A stretch of 25,566 nucleotides of DNA. It comes from CAZSNT01 sp964607765. Lineage in GTDB: Bacteria > Verrucomicrobiota > Lentisphaeria > Oligosphaerales > JABHEG01. The translations under genes and the position numbers were made by a program. Below, piece after piece: positions 1 through 7,982 of this stretch. The stretch lies in assembly GCA_964607765.1 (NCBI GenBank), contig CAZSNT010000145.1, positions 1 to 25,566 of the forward strand, given 5' to 3'. The notes under the pieces are model-generated. The model did no database searches and had not been told where the DNA came from. It was given only the letters and a program-made list of their open reading frames with translations. Numbering within the stretch: the stretch's first letter is position 1; each line of letters starts with the position of its first letter.

Positions 1-20
1 GATCTCCCTGTTATGGCTTG
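1..20 (-). promoter_or_regulatory. ribosome binding site of the next late gene, outside the window
   Basis: On the minus strand, just after the stop of the gp37-like gene, the sequence reads ACAGGGAGATC and then leaves the window. GGGAGA is a plausible Shine-Dalgarno core. In Mu the next genes encode tail sheath and tube proteins, so a tail gene is expected beyond base 1. That is inference only. Confidence 0.35.
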
Positions 21-464
21 TTACGCTGTCCATGTGGCCATATCGAACCTGGTCGACATGATCAGGCTCGTGACCACTGTTTGCTTGGTCTGGTGCACGC
101 GGAGGAAGTCGCGGTACTGCAGGCCCATGAAGAGCCAGGTCAGCGCGCACTTGCTGTTCTCGATATTGTCGAGCACTGTCCAGAGCTGATCGTCTGCCGC
201 TTCCGCTGCCGTGGCGCGGCCCCGCAGCGATGTGCAGCCGAGGAAGATCTGGACGCGGATATCGCTCTGGACACCGCCGCGCTCGATGTCGCGCTCACCT
301 CCGCTAACCCGCACCCAGGCCCGCCCGGCGCCCGGCTGCCGCGCGACCAGGTTGCCCAGGCTCTCGAACTCCTGGCCGTCATAGCTCTCTGCGTGGTCAA
401 TGCCCGGGAAGGTGAGCAGCTCGGCTATCACCGCATCCTTGATTGCTGAGAAGGGGTTTGCCAT
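21..464 (-). CDS. Mu gp37-like head-tail protein (DUF1834)
   Basis: Protein of 147 residues resembling the Mu gp37/DUF1834 family, whose members lie just before the tail sheath gene and probably act at the head-tail joint or tail completion. The N-terminus (MANPFSAIKDAVIAEL) and the middle 'VLDNIENSKCALTWLF' fit the family's helix-rich pattern. The order gp36-like, short gene, gpG-like, gp37-like, then sheath supports the call. The start lies two bases after the gpG-like stop, with only a weak GAGG further upstream, so translation is probably coupled. Family assignment is by recognition and gene order; the precise role is inferred. Confidence 0.7.
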   Translation of the reverse strand: MANPFSAIKDAVIAELLTFPGIDHAESYDGQEFESLGNLVARQPGAGRAWVRVSGGERDIERGGVQSDIRVQIFLGCTSLRGRATAAEAADDQLWTVLDNIENSKCALTWLFMGLQYRDFLRVHQTKQTVVTSLIMSTRFDMATWTA

Positions 465-467
465 GTG

Positions 468-968
468 CTACGCGGGCCTCGCTATGCCGTGCGCGATCCA
501 GTTGCGGAGCGTGCTGTCGATGTATCGCTGATCGTCCGGGTGCAGCCTGCCGTTCCGGATCGGAAGAAAAGGGCGAGCCGGGATCGTAACGCTGTGCTTG
601 GTGATCCACCTGTCTCCGATGCGGAAGCGAAGCCCCCGGCTGCTCTTCGCCTCGATCACGGCGCCGAACTGATGCACGGCCGCGTACTTCACAGACGTTC
701 CGACCCGGGCGATGTTGTTGGCGCCCTGGGCGCTGATCGAGTTCTTGAGCGTGGCGCGGTGCACCAGCGTCTTGCCGCCGCGGGCCGAGGCGGCCCTGCT
801 GGTGGGCCAGTGCTCCGGGTACCAGCCGCCCACCATGAAGTTCTTCATGGTCGACCGGCGGATCCGCGTCGCGATGACACGGAACGCCGGCGCGTTGCGA
901 CGGACGCGCTCCGCAGCGCCGATCAGGCCGCCGTTCTCAGGTGTGCGTTTGACGTCGAGGTGTACCAT
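468..968 (-). CDS. gpG-like phage virion morphogenesis protein
   Basis: Protein of 166 residues matching the virion morphogenesis family (Mu gpG, P2 gpS-like). Visible family features are a basic N-terminal half ending in 'TMKNFMVGGWYP', the central 'LKNSISAQ' strand, then 'KYAAVHQFGAVIEAK', and 'PARPFLPI' near the C-terminus. The V-x-x-F-G and P-x-R-P-F motifs are characteristic. Members help complete heads or join tails. In Mu the gpG gene lies next to gpF; here it has moved downstream of the capsid gene. The start is one base past the stop of the preceding small gene and has no strong Shine-Dalgarno sequence. Confidence 0.8.
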   Translation of the reverse strand: MVHLDVKRTPENGGLIGAAERVRRNAPAFRVIATRIRRSTMKNFMVGGWYPEHWPTSRAASARGGKTLVHRATLKNSISAQGANNIARVGTSVKYAAVHQFGAVIEAKSSRGLRFRIGDRWITKHSVTIPARPFLPIRNGRLHPDDQRYIDSTLRNWIAHGIARPA

Positions 969-969
969 G

Positions 970-1152
970 TCAGTCGCTGCGGATCCCGAACCCGTCGCAG
1001 GCGACCAGGCTGCTGCGAAGGTTCTCGTTTTGTTTCATGAGCTTGCGCACGAGCTTTGTCAGCCCCTTGGCGTCCTCGATTGAGACGGGCCGGTGCTGGG
1101 CGAGCAGTTGCTCGCAGGCTTCCAAGTGCGCGTGTTCCTTGCCGGTGATCAT
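970..1152 (-). CDS. small hypothetical protein in the head-completion cluster
   Basis: A 60-residue, highly charged, mostly helical protein. The ATG overlaps the stop of the gp36-like gene as ATGA, a usual sign of translational coupling; a GTG one codon upstream is also possible. It contains two cysteines and a basic helix (LTKLVRKLMKQNENLRSSL). No family is recognised. Its place between gp36-like and gpG-like genes suggests a small neck or assembly factor, but nothing in the sequence proves it. Confidence 0.6.
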   Translation of the reverse strand: MITGKEHAHLEACEQLLAQHRPVSIEDAKGLTKLVRKLMKQNENLRSSLVACDGFGIRSD

Positions 1153-1586
1153 CACAGTCTGTCCAGTGCTGTCATGCCGAAATCGCTGTCCGGGGCCGTG
1201 AATTGCACGCCCCCCCCCTCGGCCGGCGTGATGGTTCCCTCGGCCGCCAGCAGGCGCTTGCCGTCCGCCTTGGCCCAGCTCTTCGCCGCCTGGTAGGCGT
1301 CTTTGACCTCCTCCGGGACCTTCGCGTCGGCGATCTGTGCGCGCCGGAAGTGCAGGCCGTACACGACGAACATGATGACATGCGGCTTGGCCAGAGCGAT
1401 GTTCGCGGCCTCGGTGTACATGCCGCCCGTGTAGGACAGGAATTCCAGCTCACGCTTGTCGCGGACCGTTCCCCAGTCGACATCGGCCTCGCCGTCGGCG
1501 TCATAGTCCGTCAGCTCATCGAACTGCGCATCCGGAATGGGATCCGGGTGAAGGTCGCTCTCTACGATGCCGAATTGGCTGCTCAT
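1152..1586 (-). CDS. Mu gp36-like protein (DUF1320), head-tail joining
   Basis: Protein of 144 residues of the gp36/DUF1320 kind, thought to be a head-tail connector by gene position. The typical layout is seen: an N-terminal 'SQFGIVESDL' segment, an acidic stretch with 'QFDELTDYDADGEAD', and a long helical region with 'YTEAANIALAKPHVIMF' and 'DAYQAAKSWAKADGKRL'. An in-frame GTG at 1664 would add 26 residues, but those are low-complexity and run across a perfect hairpin, so the ATG at 1586 is preferred although no clear Shine-Dalgarno precedes it. The C-terminus overlaps the next gene by a base or so. Confidence 0.7.
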   Translation of the reverse strand: MSSQFGIVESDLHPDPIPDAQFDELTDYDADGEADVDWGTVRDKRELEFLSYTGGMYTEAANIALAKPHVIMFVVYGLHFRRAQIADAKVPEEVKDAYQAAKSWAKADGKRLLAAEGTITPAEGGGVQFTAPDSDFGMTALDRL

Positions 1587-1621
1587 TTGATGGTTGTTTG
1601 ACCGTTGTTTGATCGGGTGAA

Positions 1622-1652
1622 GCGCGGGGGCAGGCGCCGGCTGCCCCCGCGC
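1622..1652 (-). terminator. perfect GC-rich hairpin after the capsid gene
   Basis: A perfect 12-bp stem (GCGCGGGGGCAG / CTGCCCCCGCGC) closes a 7-base loop 35 bases past the capsid stop. No U-tract follows on either strand, so it is not a classic intrinsic terminator. It may stabilise the capsid mRNA 3' end or partly terminate transcription, giving more capsid than connector protein. The structure is seen; the role is inferred. Confidence 0.45.
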
Positions 1653-1687
1653 CAGTTGACTCACCGGCGCTCAGTCAATCCCTGCGA

Positions 1688-2881
1688 TCAGGAGCCGTCG
1701 GAGATGACGAGCCTCTGGACCGCGTCGCTGTTGGTGGTGCTCAGCAACTCACGGTAGCAGAAGCCGAAGTTCTCGCGGAACTCGCTCTGCCCGGTGCTGA
1801 TGCCGTAGCGGAACGCGTACATGCGTTGACCGCGGTAGTTGCCCCGGAATCGCTTCACGAAGCTGCGATCGTTGCGGCTCGCGTTCTGGAACGCACCGAA
1901 CAGGTAGATGTGATTCGCGGTGAAAATCTTGGACTTCGTGGCGGTCACGCCCTGCTTGGTGTTCACAGCCTGCTGCCGCGACACGCGAATGTTCTTCTCG
2001 GGGATGCCGAGAGAGTTCGCGATGTCCTTGAGCGTGACAACACGCTTCGGCACGGTCGAGCCATCGCCGGTCAGCGTGCCGTGCTGGTAGATGGTCTTCC
2101 ACGCCGTACTACCCAGCACCATGCGCACAGCAGACAGGCTTCCGACCTCGGTGGCGAGGGTTTCGACTTCGTCCTGCAGATCCTTCATCGGGTCTGCGGC
2201 GGCGTTCCACGTCTTTGCCTTGGACCCGCTCGCAGCGGCCGAGGCGAAGAGCGCCAGAATGCGCTTGAGCGTACCGCGCCGGTCCATGTTCCGCAGGTCG
2301 CCTATGCGGTCCTGGACCTCGCCGTCCGGGCCCCACTGGGGGTCGGCCTCGGCCAGGTCGATCTCATCCTGCTCGAGGTAGCTCATCAACCCGTGGCTCT
2401 GCAGCTGTGCCAGAACCTGAGAGTCCTTCCCCAGGCGCACCAGCTGCGGCCGGCCGTTGATGCCGAACCCGGTGTCCTGCATGATGGCGTAGGCGTTCGC
2501 CAGACTCTTTACCCGGTAACGGAACATCAACGGCGCCTGGACCTCGGGAGCGAGGAACAGGATCAGATCGTCCAGATTTTCGTTCGGGTAGCCGAGCACG
2601 AACGCGGACAGGGTCTGATTGTAGGCGTTTAGGGTCGCCTGGGAGGCGTGGGCACGGGTAACGCGTTCGTCCCCCTCGGGGGTGTCGATCGCGTGCCCCC
2701 GCTCATCGATGAGTTGGATGTCGTTGGGGTCGACGGCACCGCCGCCTCCCGCTTCCGGCTCGGCGCCGGCGTCCGGGCCACCCTCGCCACCGCCCTCGGC
2801 GCCGCCGGCGTCCTCATGGGCGCGGCCGACGATGGGGCGGCCGATCCGGGCGGCCAGCAGTCTCTGGAGATAGTCTTTCAT
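1688..2881 (-). CDS. major capsid protein with N-terminal removable domain (putative)
   Basis: Protein of 397 residues, longer than Mu gpT (about 305). Residues 1-75 are helical, then rich in Gly, Glu and Pro (about 23-50), and end at T-R-A-H-A (75-79), a motif shared with the protease-scaffold and portal linker; this looks like a cleavable N-terminal scaffolding segment. The rest reads as an HK97-fold type capsid: 'VRMVLGSTAWKTIYQH', 'KSKIFTANHIYLFGAF' and 'YAFRYGISTGQSEFRENFGF' resemble late P-domain and A-domain strands. Position between decoration-like and gp36-like genes supports the call. Start: AAGGA lies 10 bases before ATG 2881; ATG 2890 is too close to it. Relation to the gpT family itself is not certain. 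Confidence 0.7.
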   Translation of the reverse strand: MKDYLQRLLAARIGRPIVGRAHEDAGGAEGGGEGGPDAGAEPEAGGGGAVDPNDIQLIDERGHAIDTPEGDERVTRAHASQATLNAYNQTLSAFVLGYPNENLDDLILFLAPEVQAPLMFRYRVKSLANAYAIMQDTGFGINGRPQLVRLGKDSQVLAQLQSHGLMSYLEQDEIDLAEADPQWGPDGEVQDRIGDLRNMDRRGTLKRILALFASAAASGSKAKTWNAAADPMKDLQDEVETLATEVGSLSAVRMVLGSTAWKTIYQHGTLTGDGSTVPKRVVTLKDIANSLGIPEKNIRVSRQQAVNTKQGVTATKSKIFTANHIYLFGAFQNASRNDRSFVKRFRGNYRGQRMYAFRYGISTGQSEFRENFGFCYRELLSTTNSDAVQRLVISDGS

Positions 2882-2952
2882 GTAAATCATGTCCTTATGC
2901 TTCACTTCATTCAGTCGGGGAAGGCGCGTCGCTCGACCTGCAGCCAGCCGGG

Positions 2953-3531
2953 CTACGGGTCGATGGTGGCGTAGTAGATGGTCACCGTCATCGCGCCGTC
3001 GCTCACACTCGACCAACTGGCCGCCGTGTTCACGTAGACTCGGGGCGTGGTGGCCGCGGCACAGAACGCCGTCGCTGCGACGGCAGCAGAGCCCACTGTC
3101 GTAGAGGACGTGTAACAGCTTTCGTTCGTGTCCGCTGAAAAGGCCGTTGCGCTACTCGATGTTCCGACCTGCACGACCGCGCTTGTGTCTCCAGTGAAGC
3201 CGGTCGTGACCGCGGCCTTCCAGGCGATCACCACGGATCCTGCCGGGATTGTAGTGCCGGCATCGAGATAGGCGCCCACCGTGGGAGTGTTGTCGGTCAT
3301 GGCATCGTAACTGACGGTGATCACGAGCGCGGTCGGGTTGATCGCGTTCAGCGTGCCGCTCAGGATGATGTTGTCGCCGCTGCCGACGGCGGCCAGCTTG
3401 CCGGTGGTGGCGTTGCTGATGCCAACGGCGGTCAGTTCGGCCGCCTGGGCATACGGGGTCCACACGCTGATGAACATTGCCACGAGGGCAATAACCACGA
3501 GCAACGTCCGGAGATTCCAGTTCTGTTTCAT
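2953..3531 (-). CDS. signal-peptide-bearing head-cluster protein
   Basis: Protein of 192 residues. Residues 1-30 form a textbook Sec signal peptide: a basic N-terminus (MKQNWNLR), hydrophobic core LLVVIALVAMFI and an A-Q-A cleavage site at 28-30. The mature part is a Ser/Thr/Ala-rich beta domain with V-V-Q-V-G-T-S-S at 119-126 and 'AAATTPRVYVNTA' at 158-170, ending in a strand (MTVTIYYATI); this resembles small phage decoration-type proteins placed before capsid genes. It has two cysteines (139, 157), consistent with an oxidising compartment. GAAGGA precedes the ATG by 10 bases, and no internal Met would remove the signal. Export of a protein from inside a head cluster is odd; alternatively the segment is an anchor removed at assembly. 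Confidence 0.75.
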   Translation of the reverse strand: MKQNWNLRTLLVVIALVAMFISVWTPYAQAAELTAVGISNATTGKLAAVGSGDNIILSGTLNAINPTALVITVSYDAMTDNTPTVGAYLDAGTTIPAGSVVIAWKAAVTTGFTGDTSAVVQVGTSSSATAFSADTNESCYTSSTTVGSAAVAATAFCAAATTPRVYVNTAASWSSVSDGAMTVTIYYATIDP

Positions 3532-3608
3532 ATTCGAGCCATCCTTCGTTCAGATCGTTTCGGGGCGAATGCCTGACGCAATGCAGGCCTGCAACAGCCC
3601 TCGCCGGG

Positions 3609-4163
3609 CTAGAGCGTGGCGATCGTCTCGGCCGAGCCGTTGACGTTAGCCTTGACCGCGTTCTCCGTGGTGTTGTACCAGACGAGCGACTCGATCGGGG
3701 TCGTGGGGTCGGCGGCAAACGCGGGCAGCGCGAACTGCCGGTTGTCCGGATCCCAGGCGCCGACGAGGCGCGGCTGCTTGTCGTCGATGCCGATCTCCTG
3801 CTCGTCCACACCGTCCTCGAGGGCGTCTCCGATGTACCAGTAGGCGCCGGGCGTGGTGGGGATCTTGGACGCCTTGCCGCTGCCGTCGATGAGCGCGTAG
3901 AGCGGATCGCGGCGGCTGCCGGTGCCTTCGAGCTTGACGATCTTGGTCTCGCCGCGGCCGAGCATCTCGCCGGCCAGCTCATCCTCGGCATTATCACAGC
4001 CGTTGATGACGATGGCCTCGGGGACGTCGGTGATCGCGCTGGGATAGGCCCAGTGATCAGCATCGCTGCCTTGCGCGACCACGAGGTACTGATCGGCCTC
4101 CGCGTCCGCAAGCATGTTCAGGATGCCGTCGACGGTCCTGACTGCTCTGGAATTGTCTCCCAT
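3609..4163 (-). CDS. putative head decoration protein
   Basis: Protein of 184 residues, acidic and without cysteine clusters or membrane segments. It lies between the protease-scaffold and the capsid gene, where a decoration or cement protein (DUF2190-like) often sits. The middle 'YWYIGDALEDGVDEQEIGI' and the ending 'ESLVWYNTTENAVKANVNGS' resemble beta-hairpins of such proteins, but the N-terminal 80 residues are not typical, so the family is unsure. GAGGA lies 7-8 bases before the ATG, and the start is 10 bases past the preceding stop. Confidence 0.6.
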   Translation of the reverse strand: MGDNSRAVRTVDGILNMLADAEADQYLVVAQGSDADHWAYPSAITDVPEAIVINGCDNAEDELAGEMLGRGETKIVKLEGTGSRRDPLYALIDGSGKASKIPTTPGAYWYIGDALEDGVDEQEIGIDDKQPRLVGAWDPDNRQFALPAFAADPTTPIESLVWYNTTENAVKANVNGSAETIATL

Positions 4164-4173
4164 TGTCTGTTCC

Positions 4174-5463
4174 TCACTGATTGGGCTGCTGTTTGCTTAC
4201 GGTGTTGAACGCCTGTTGGTAGGAGCAGCCATGTTCCTTCATGTGGGCGTGTGCCCGCTTGGCGAGTTTCTCAGGCGACTGCTCGGCCGGCATGGCATTG
4301 TGGAACCTCACGCCGGTCAGCGGGCTGGCGGGCAGTCTGCCGTGGCCGCGGGATGCGTTCTTCGCGGCATCGCCCCACATTGCGCGCACGGCGTCGCGGT
4401 TGCCGGCCAGGGCAGTCGCGGCGTGTTGGCGGGATTGTGCATCGCCATTCACGACGCCCTGGAGCACGGCCATGTCCACGATCGTGCTGTTGTGGGCCTT
4501 GGTTTCGGTTGCCAGCAGGCGCTCGGCACGCGTCGCGCTGTCGCGGAGTGCGTTCGCCCTGGCCACCAGGTCATCCCCGACAGTGTCGAGGGCATCCCCG
4601 AGCCCGCCGTCTGCGGAGTGCGCAACGGCAACATCGAGGGAGTTTGCAACGTTGTAGATAAGCGTCTCCATGGCATTGAGCGCATTGATCTGGTCATAGA
4701 GCCGTTGCCATTCGGTCCAAATGGTCTGCAGAGCCTCCTCGCTGTTCTCGGCGTCTCCAACCAGCTCATTGAGCTCGCCCTGGAACTGCCGCCACCACTC
4801 GGAAGCGTGGGCGCGCTCCACCTCGGCGTTCTGGGGATCCTCAGAACTCCCCGCCTCAACGCCTGTCTCCGAATCGCCCTCTTTCACGGCGGTCGGGGGG
4901 GCGGATCCGCCGGAGTTGGCCAACGGTTTCATGCCCTCCTTGCGGGCGGGGAAGTTGGTGAGAGCCACGGAGCTGATAAAGCCCGGGTGGTAGTACCCGT
5001 CGTCATCGATGTGGCCGTATTCGTAGTTGCTGATGAACTTGTAGGTGCGAGCGGCAATAAGTTCCTCGCCCTGGGGGTTCCACTGGGGAAGGAACTGCAG
5101 CACGCCGCCGTGGACTCGCGCCTGCTTGCACCAGGCGAATGAGGGTGCGGAGTCCGCAGTGCCGTTGAGCTCCGGATGTCCAACGTAGACGGCTACCCCG
5201 GCCCAGTTGTCGCCGGCGTGAGAGCGGTCTTCCTGGAACATGTCGAAGCAGCGCTGGATGTCCTCGGCCGTCACCTTCTCCGGGCCGTCTTCATGATTCC
5301 ACTGCCCGACCTCGAGCACGTCGAGCCAGCCATCGGCGTTGATGGCCAGGGCGTGGGCGCGGCAGACGCGGCCTACGTCATGGCTCGGGGCGGAGTGCGC
5401 ACGGGGGAGAACAACACAGCCGAAACGGCCCATCTTCGGTAGGAATCTCGCGATACTCATCAT
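4174..5463 (-). CDS. Mu gpI-like prohead protease with C-terminal scaffold domain
   Basis: Protein of 429 residues. Residues about 40-180 match the Mu I protease: 'ALAINADGWLDVL', V-G-H-P-E-L (94-99), and 'FISSVALTNFPARKEG' (162-177), the last being the conserved segment in which a Ser is the likely nucleophile. From about 185 on it is hydrophilic and helical, suiting an internal scaffold as in Mu, where protease and scaffold share a gene. Short A-H/N-S/A motifs occur at 21-24, 35-38, 182-184, 217-220, 281-283 and 403-406, flanking the domains; these are candidate self-cleavage sites. The first ATG overlaps the portal stop (ATGA), with GAGG 7 bases upstream. Confidence 0.8.
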   Translation of the reverse strand: MMSIARFLPKMGRFGCVVLPRAHSAPSHDVGRVCRAHALAINADGWLDVLEVGQWNHEDGPEKVTAEDIQRCFDMFQEDRSHAGDNWAGVAVYVGHPELNGTADSAPSFAWCKQARVHGGVLQFLPQWNPQGEELIAARTYKFISNYEYGHIDDDGYYHPGFISSVALTNFPARKEGMKPLANSGGSAPPTAVKEGDSETGVEAGSSEDPQNAEVERAHASEWWRQFQGELNELVGDAENSEEALQTIWTEWQRLYDQINALNAMETLIYNVANSLDVAVAHSADGGLGDALDTVGDDLVARANALRDSATRAERLLATETKAHNSTIVDMAVLQGVVNGDAQSRQHAATALAGNRDAVRAMWGDAAKNASRGHGRLPASPLTGVRFHNAMPAEQSPEKLAKRAHAHMKEHGCSYQQAFNTVSKQQPNQ

Positions 5464-7982
5464 CCTGCTACCTCACTGAGTTTTGCTTTGCCGATGTTGC
5501 GGTCGAAGCCGCCGAGCGGCCTGACTTGCTCGCCCATGCGATGCTTCTCGCTGTCCTGACGGTACACGGGCCAACCAGAGCCCATTGAGAAGCCGAAGTC
5601 CGCGGCCTCGCCATCGGCCAGCGGGAACACCTGAGTCCGGCACTGGAAGTGGTTGGGGGGATAGAACGCGTCCCAGACGCTATCGCTTGCGGGATAGGCC
5701 TGCCCGGCCAGTGGCTCGCAGATCTCGGACGTGCCCTCGTCAAGGGTCACGTCGAAGCCCCAGATCGGGAACGCGGCCAGCACATCGGGGTTGATCAGCT
5801 GCTGATAGTGGCCCCACTGGTAGGCGCTCTGCATGTTCGTGCGGAGCACGTTCTCGGCGTGTGCGCTGTCGAGCCCGAACTTCTCGGTGAGGATCTTGAT
5901 CAGCTCGTCGATCGTCTTCTCGCCGGTGATCGCATCGTCGATCAGCTCCCAGATCTGGCGTAGTACGGTCTCCTCGGTGATGCCGCCCACCTTGAACCCG
6001 AGCGCCATGGCGTCTTCCCAGGTGGGCGCGATGATGGTGCCGGGATCCACAATCAGCTGCTTGTTCTCCCAGAACTCCTCGGCCTCCTTAAAGGGCAGCG
6101 GCCCATATTCGACGGACGCCTCGGTGGCGTGCTTGCGCCCCACGAGGCCGCGGATCCGGGACATGAGGCCCGGCGTTGCGGAGTTCGCAACCGCGATCTC
6201 GCTGCGCATCGGCACGAAGCCGCGCATGGCGGCAGCGAAAAGGGTCTGGCCCATGACCTCGTTGAACGCGTCCAGGTCCGGGCGGAAATCGCGTGCCAGG
6301 CTCTCGGCCGCGGTCAGGTTCGGCGCCTCGGCAATGGCGTCTATGAGCGGCTGCCAGACGGCTGCATAGGCGCTGCGGACCGGCTGCAGTGCGTTTGCCT
6401 CGAGCTGGTCGAGATCCGCGAGTGCGGCCTTCACGCCCCGGGGGCTGGCGTGTGCCCTGGGCAACTGCGCCCGGGCCGGCGGCGCGACCGGTGCGGAGTG
6501 CGCACGGGTAGTCTGCTGCCGACGCAGGTAGCGGGCCATGCGTTGCGAGGAGTTGGCGACGCGGACCTGGCGGCGCTGTGGTGCGGAGTTCGCTTTGGTG
6601 GCGCTGTCTTCCGTGCCCTCGGCATCGTCCTGTGCCCCGTCAGTGAGCGCATCGTACGGGTTGACCACTTCCAGGATGTCCTCGCCCTCGCCGGCCTCGG
6701 GCACGCTGAACCGGTCGTGGTAGTAGTCGCGGCTGATGCGGGCGCCCAGATTGACGCCGGTGCGAACCACGTTGAGCGCCAGCGTGTCGTCTTCCCTGTC
6801 CGGCTTCGCTGCGTAGTAGTTGGCGAGGGCCACCTCGTCGCCGAACTCTATGTACACCGCCTGATCGTCGACCTGCGTGTTGATGGTCTCGCGGAACCAC
6901 TTCACGTCGGCGGCGATAATGTCGTCGGTGTCCTCGGCCTGGGCGCCGCCGGCGAGTGTGCCGGTGCCGGCTTGCGCCATGGAGCCCAGGTCACCGCCCA
7001 CCAGGTTGATGGTGATGAGGCGGTTCATGAGGTCAATGAACGGCCGGTGCAGGTTCGCGGAGCGGAAACCGCTCTCGTCTTTGACAATCTTGTTGCCGTC
7101 GCTGATCACCGCGGCCATGTCCGACTGGTAGGCTCTGACCGCGTTGTAGAGATTCGTCCACTCCGGAGAGCCCTTCTTGGCTGGCGACTCGCCGTGCACG
7201 TTGGGGATGCCCCACTTCTCGAGGATCCGCACCAGCTGACGCATGGGCAGGCGTTTGAACAGCACCAGGACCGCCACGGCCTCCATGATGGCCCTGGAAC
7301 GGGCGGCCACAATCCACTCATCCTCGTGCACGGGCAGCTCGTCGGTGCCGTTGGGGCTGAACACCAGCTCCCCGTCCTTATCGACGCGGAAGTAGTAGAG
7401 GGGTACGTGCTTCAGCGTCAGGCACAGCCCGGCGCCGGTGCGTTCCCACACCTTCGCCACCAACGAATACTGCTGCAGCGCCGCCTCCAGAATGAACTCA
7501 GACGCCAGATCCCGGCCGCCCTTGATCCACTTCTTGACCCCATGCTGGCTGCGGAGCGTGGAGTGCACTTGTTCCAGGAGCGCAGCGTGCTTCTCGGCCT
7601 GGCGCTTGGTCGCGGCGTCCATGGTGTCGTAGCCGGGTATGATGATCTCGTAATTGTCGAGCTCTTTCTTGATCTTGCCGAAGCGTTTGTCGTGCTTGAT
7701 GGGCGACAGCGTGTCGTCGCGGTTCTCCATCACCTCCCAGACGCGTGCGATGTTCGCGAACCGGCCGTTGTAGAACTCGTTGAAGTACGTGCTGAGCCGC
7801 GTAGGTGTGAGGCCGTATAGGTTGCTGGTGATGACGTTCGCCGTCGTGCCGACCACAGGATCATCGGGGAGCTTGCGCGGGCCGGCCGCGTGCATCACCG
7901 CCACGTCCATGGCCGTGCTCACGCGATTCCCGCGGCCCTGCCAGGCTTGCGCTCTTTGTCTGTTGCGTCCCTTGCGGCTCAA
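5460..7982 (-). CDS. fused portal (Mu gp29, DUF935) and gpF-like minor head protein
   Basis: Protein of 840 residues joining two proteins that are separate in Mu. Residues about 30-450 match the DUF935 portal ('FNEFYNGRFANIARVWEVME', then R-L-I-T-I-N-L at 321-327). Residues about 640-840 match the MuF/SPP1 gp7 domain: 'RTNMQSAYQWGHYQQL' at 714-729 and the hallmark 'YPPNHFQCRTQV' at 774-785. Between them, 460-515 is a disordered Pro/Arg/Ala linker with four A-N-S or A-H-S/A motifs. The frame opens at TTG, the only start with a good Shine-Dalgarno (GGAGG 7-8 bases upstream), overlapping the terminase stop. The portal forms the DNA entry ring; MuF proteins act inside the head. Processing into two chains is inferred. 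Confidence 0.88.
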   Translation of the reverse strand: MSRKGRNRQRAQAWQGRGNRVSTAMDVAVMHAAGPRKLPDDPVVGTTANVITSNLYGLTPTRLSTYFNEFYNGRFANIARVWEVMENRDDTLSPIKHDKRFGKIKKELDNYEIIIPGYDTMDAATKRQAEKHAALLEQVHSTLRSQHGVKKWIKGGRDLASEFILEAALQQYSLVAKVWERTGAGLCLTLKHVPLYYFRVDKDGELVFSPNGTDELPVHEDEWIVAARSRAIMEAVAVLVLFKRLPMRQLVRILEKWGIPNVHGESPAKKGSPEWTNLYNAVRAYQSDMAAVISDGNKIVKDESGFRSANLHRPFIDLMNRLITINLVGGDLGSMAQAGTGTLAGGAQAEDTDDIIAADVKWFRETINTQVDDQAVYIEFGDEVALANYYAAKPDREDDTLALNVVRTGVNLGARISRDYYHDRFSVPEAGEGEDILEVVNPYDALTDGAQDDAEGTEDSATKANSAPQRRQVRVANSSQRMARYLRRQQTTRAHSAPVAPPARAQLPRAHASPRGVKAALADLDQLEANALQPVRSAYAAVWQPLIDAIAEAPNLTAAESLARDFRPDLDAFNEVMGQTLFAAAMRGFVPMRSEIAVANSATPGLMSRIRGLVGRKHATEASVEYGPLPFKEAEEFWENKQLIVDPGTIIAPTWEDAMALGFKVGGITEETVLRQIWELIDDAITGEKTIDELIKILTEKFGLDSAHAENVLRTNMQSAYQWGHYQQLINPDVLAAFPIWGFDVTLDEGTSEICEPLAGQAYPASDSVWDAFYPPNHFQCRTQVFPLADGEAADFGFSMGSGWPVYRQDSEKHRMGEQVRPLGGFDRNIGKAKLSEVAG
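6423..6602 (-). other. portal-MuF linker with repeated candidate cleavage motifs
   Basis: This stretch encodes residues 461-520 of the fusion protein. It holds K-A-N-S-A-P (463-468), V-A-N-S-S (475-479), T-R-A-H-S-A-P (492-498) and P-R-A-H-A-S-P (508-514). A fifth copy, V-A-N-S-A-T-P, lies at 598-604. The same words recur in the protease-scaffold and capsid proteins, which suggests recognition by the head protease. No other domain is recognisable here. Confidence 0.5.

Noticed and set aside
6129..7820. A 563-codon plus-strand frame opposite the portal-MuF gene
   Set aside because: It is a shadow of the confidently identified portal-MuF fusion, and its Val/Leu/Gly/His-rich sequence has no recognisable domain.
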